Of a stretch of DNA of 47,179 nt, positions 47,006 through 47,179 are shown in pieces. How positions within the stretch are numbered: the stretch's first letter is position 1; each line of letters begins with the position of its first letter. The stretch is from positions 1-47,179 of the IMG/VR virus record IMGVR_UViG_3300010316_000012, one strand, 5' to 3'. Both the position numbers and the translations under genes were made by a program. The notes below the pieces were generated by a model. It was not told the origin of the DNA and searched no databases. It was given only the letters and a program-made list of their open reading frames with translations. This DNA comes from a virus.

Positions 47006-47081
47006 GCACTGTCCGCAACAGGTCTTTATGGGGTAGCTTACGAGCAAGCCAAAGTGTAGGTGCGAGTCCTACCGCAGTGCA
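47006..47081 (+). tRNA. tRNA-like gene without encoded CCA, anticodon unclear
   Basis: Acceptor GCACTGT/GCAGTGC and T-arm GTAGG-TGCGAGT-CCTAC are clear, with A73 but then GTTG in place of CCA. The D and anticodon regions fold poorly: GCTT-ACGAGC-AAGC gives a six-base loop. It occupies the same place after the leader module as the structured RNA at 45137. Confidence 0.45.
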
Positions 47082-47096
47082 GTTGTAAATAGAATT

Positions 47097-47178
47097 GGTC
47101 GGTGGCCCGGATGGTAAGGGGCGGGATTGCAAATCCCAGGCACGAAAGTAGTGAGTTCGACTCTCACACCGACCTCCA
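47097..47178 (+). tRNA. tRNA-Cys(GCA)
   Basis: Acceptor GGTCGGT/ACCGACC, D-arm GCCC…GGGGC region, anticodon stem CGGGA/TCCCA with loop TTGCAAA (GCA), a rather long variable region, T-arm GTGAG-TTCGACT-CTCAC, U73, CCA. It ends one base before the window edge. Confidence 0.88.
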
Positions 47179-47179
47179 A

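Overview
This window is part of the genome of a tailed phage of the T4-like (Tevenvirinae/marine myovirus) lineage. Almost every gene is on the + strand, packed with 1-17 nt overlaps. The backbone is the T4 replication module in T4 order: sliding clamp (45), clamp loader (44, 62), RegA, DNA polymerase (43), UvsX, helicase (41), then primase (61) further right. The Hsp20 gene, the small conserved ORFs and the absence of T4 host-takeover genes look more like marine T4-like phages than coliphage T4. A DUF1127 protein, a GTA-type holin, an alternative oxidase and rRNA-leader-like boxA sequences suggest an aerobic proteobacterial host, perhaps an alphaproteobacterium. This host call is inference.

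Layout. 1-4.2 kb: a truncated DUF262/HNH protein, DexA-like exonuclease, a nucleotide pyrophosphohydrolase-like protein, a glycosyltransferase and the clamp. 4.2-8.0 kb: clamp loader, an HNH homing gene, regA, dUTPase, Hsp20. 8.0-8.9 kb: a 25-codon ORF coupled to an alternative oxidase. 9-15.8 kb: DNA polymerase split in two by a GIY-YIG gene, uvsX, and the gp41 helicase with a mini-intein in its P-loop. 16-31.6 kb: a largely late/virion region with T4-type TATAAATA late promoters. It holds a KxDG nucleotidyltransferase, a C1q-like virion protein, methyltransferases, an M15 endolysin, a run of proteins that look packaged in the capsid, and holin genes. 31.7-38.3 kb: primase and nucleotide metabolism (DHFR, thymidylate synthase, B12-dependent ribonucleotide reductase, dCMP deaminase). 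38.3-47.2 kb: small early genes behind sigma70-like promoters, and a scattered tRNA array disrupted by homing endonucleases.

Main observations. (1) Several proteins begin with M-x-x-F-K-x-[YF]-[IL]-x-E, which resembles the T4 capsid-targeting peptide and ends in a gp21-type [LI]-x-E site. Two larger proteins carry three to seven further L-x-E sites between domains. Together they suggest a set of processed, head-packaged, possibly injected proteins. (2) The phage encodes an alternative oxidase with all the expected ligand motifs. (3) Two copies of a leader (promoter, boxA-like CTCTTTGAmAATTTAG, inverted repeat) precede tRNA or structured-RNA genes. (4) Mobile and decaying DNA is abundant: seven homing endonuclease genes, an intein, a split polymerase, a remnant of a second thymidylate synthase, and two cases where an endonuclease sits between an abandoned 5' stub and a regenerated complete target gene.

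Together the genes supply DNA synthesis, dNTP production and salvage, control of translation and late transcription, head-packaged effectors, and lysis. No portal, terminase, major capsid or tail sheath gene was recognised here. No CRISPR array or insertion sequence was seen.
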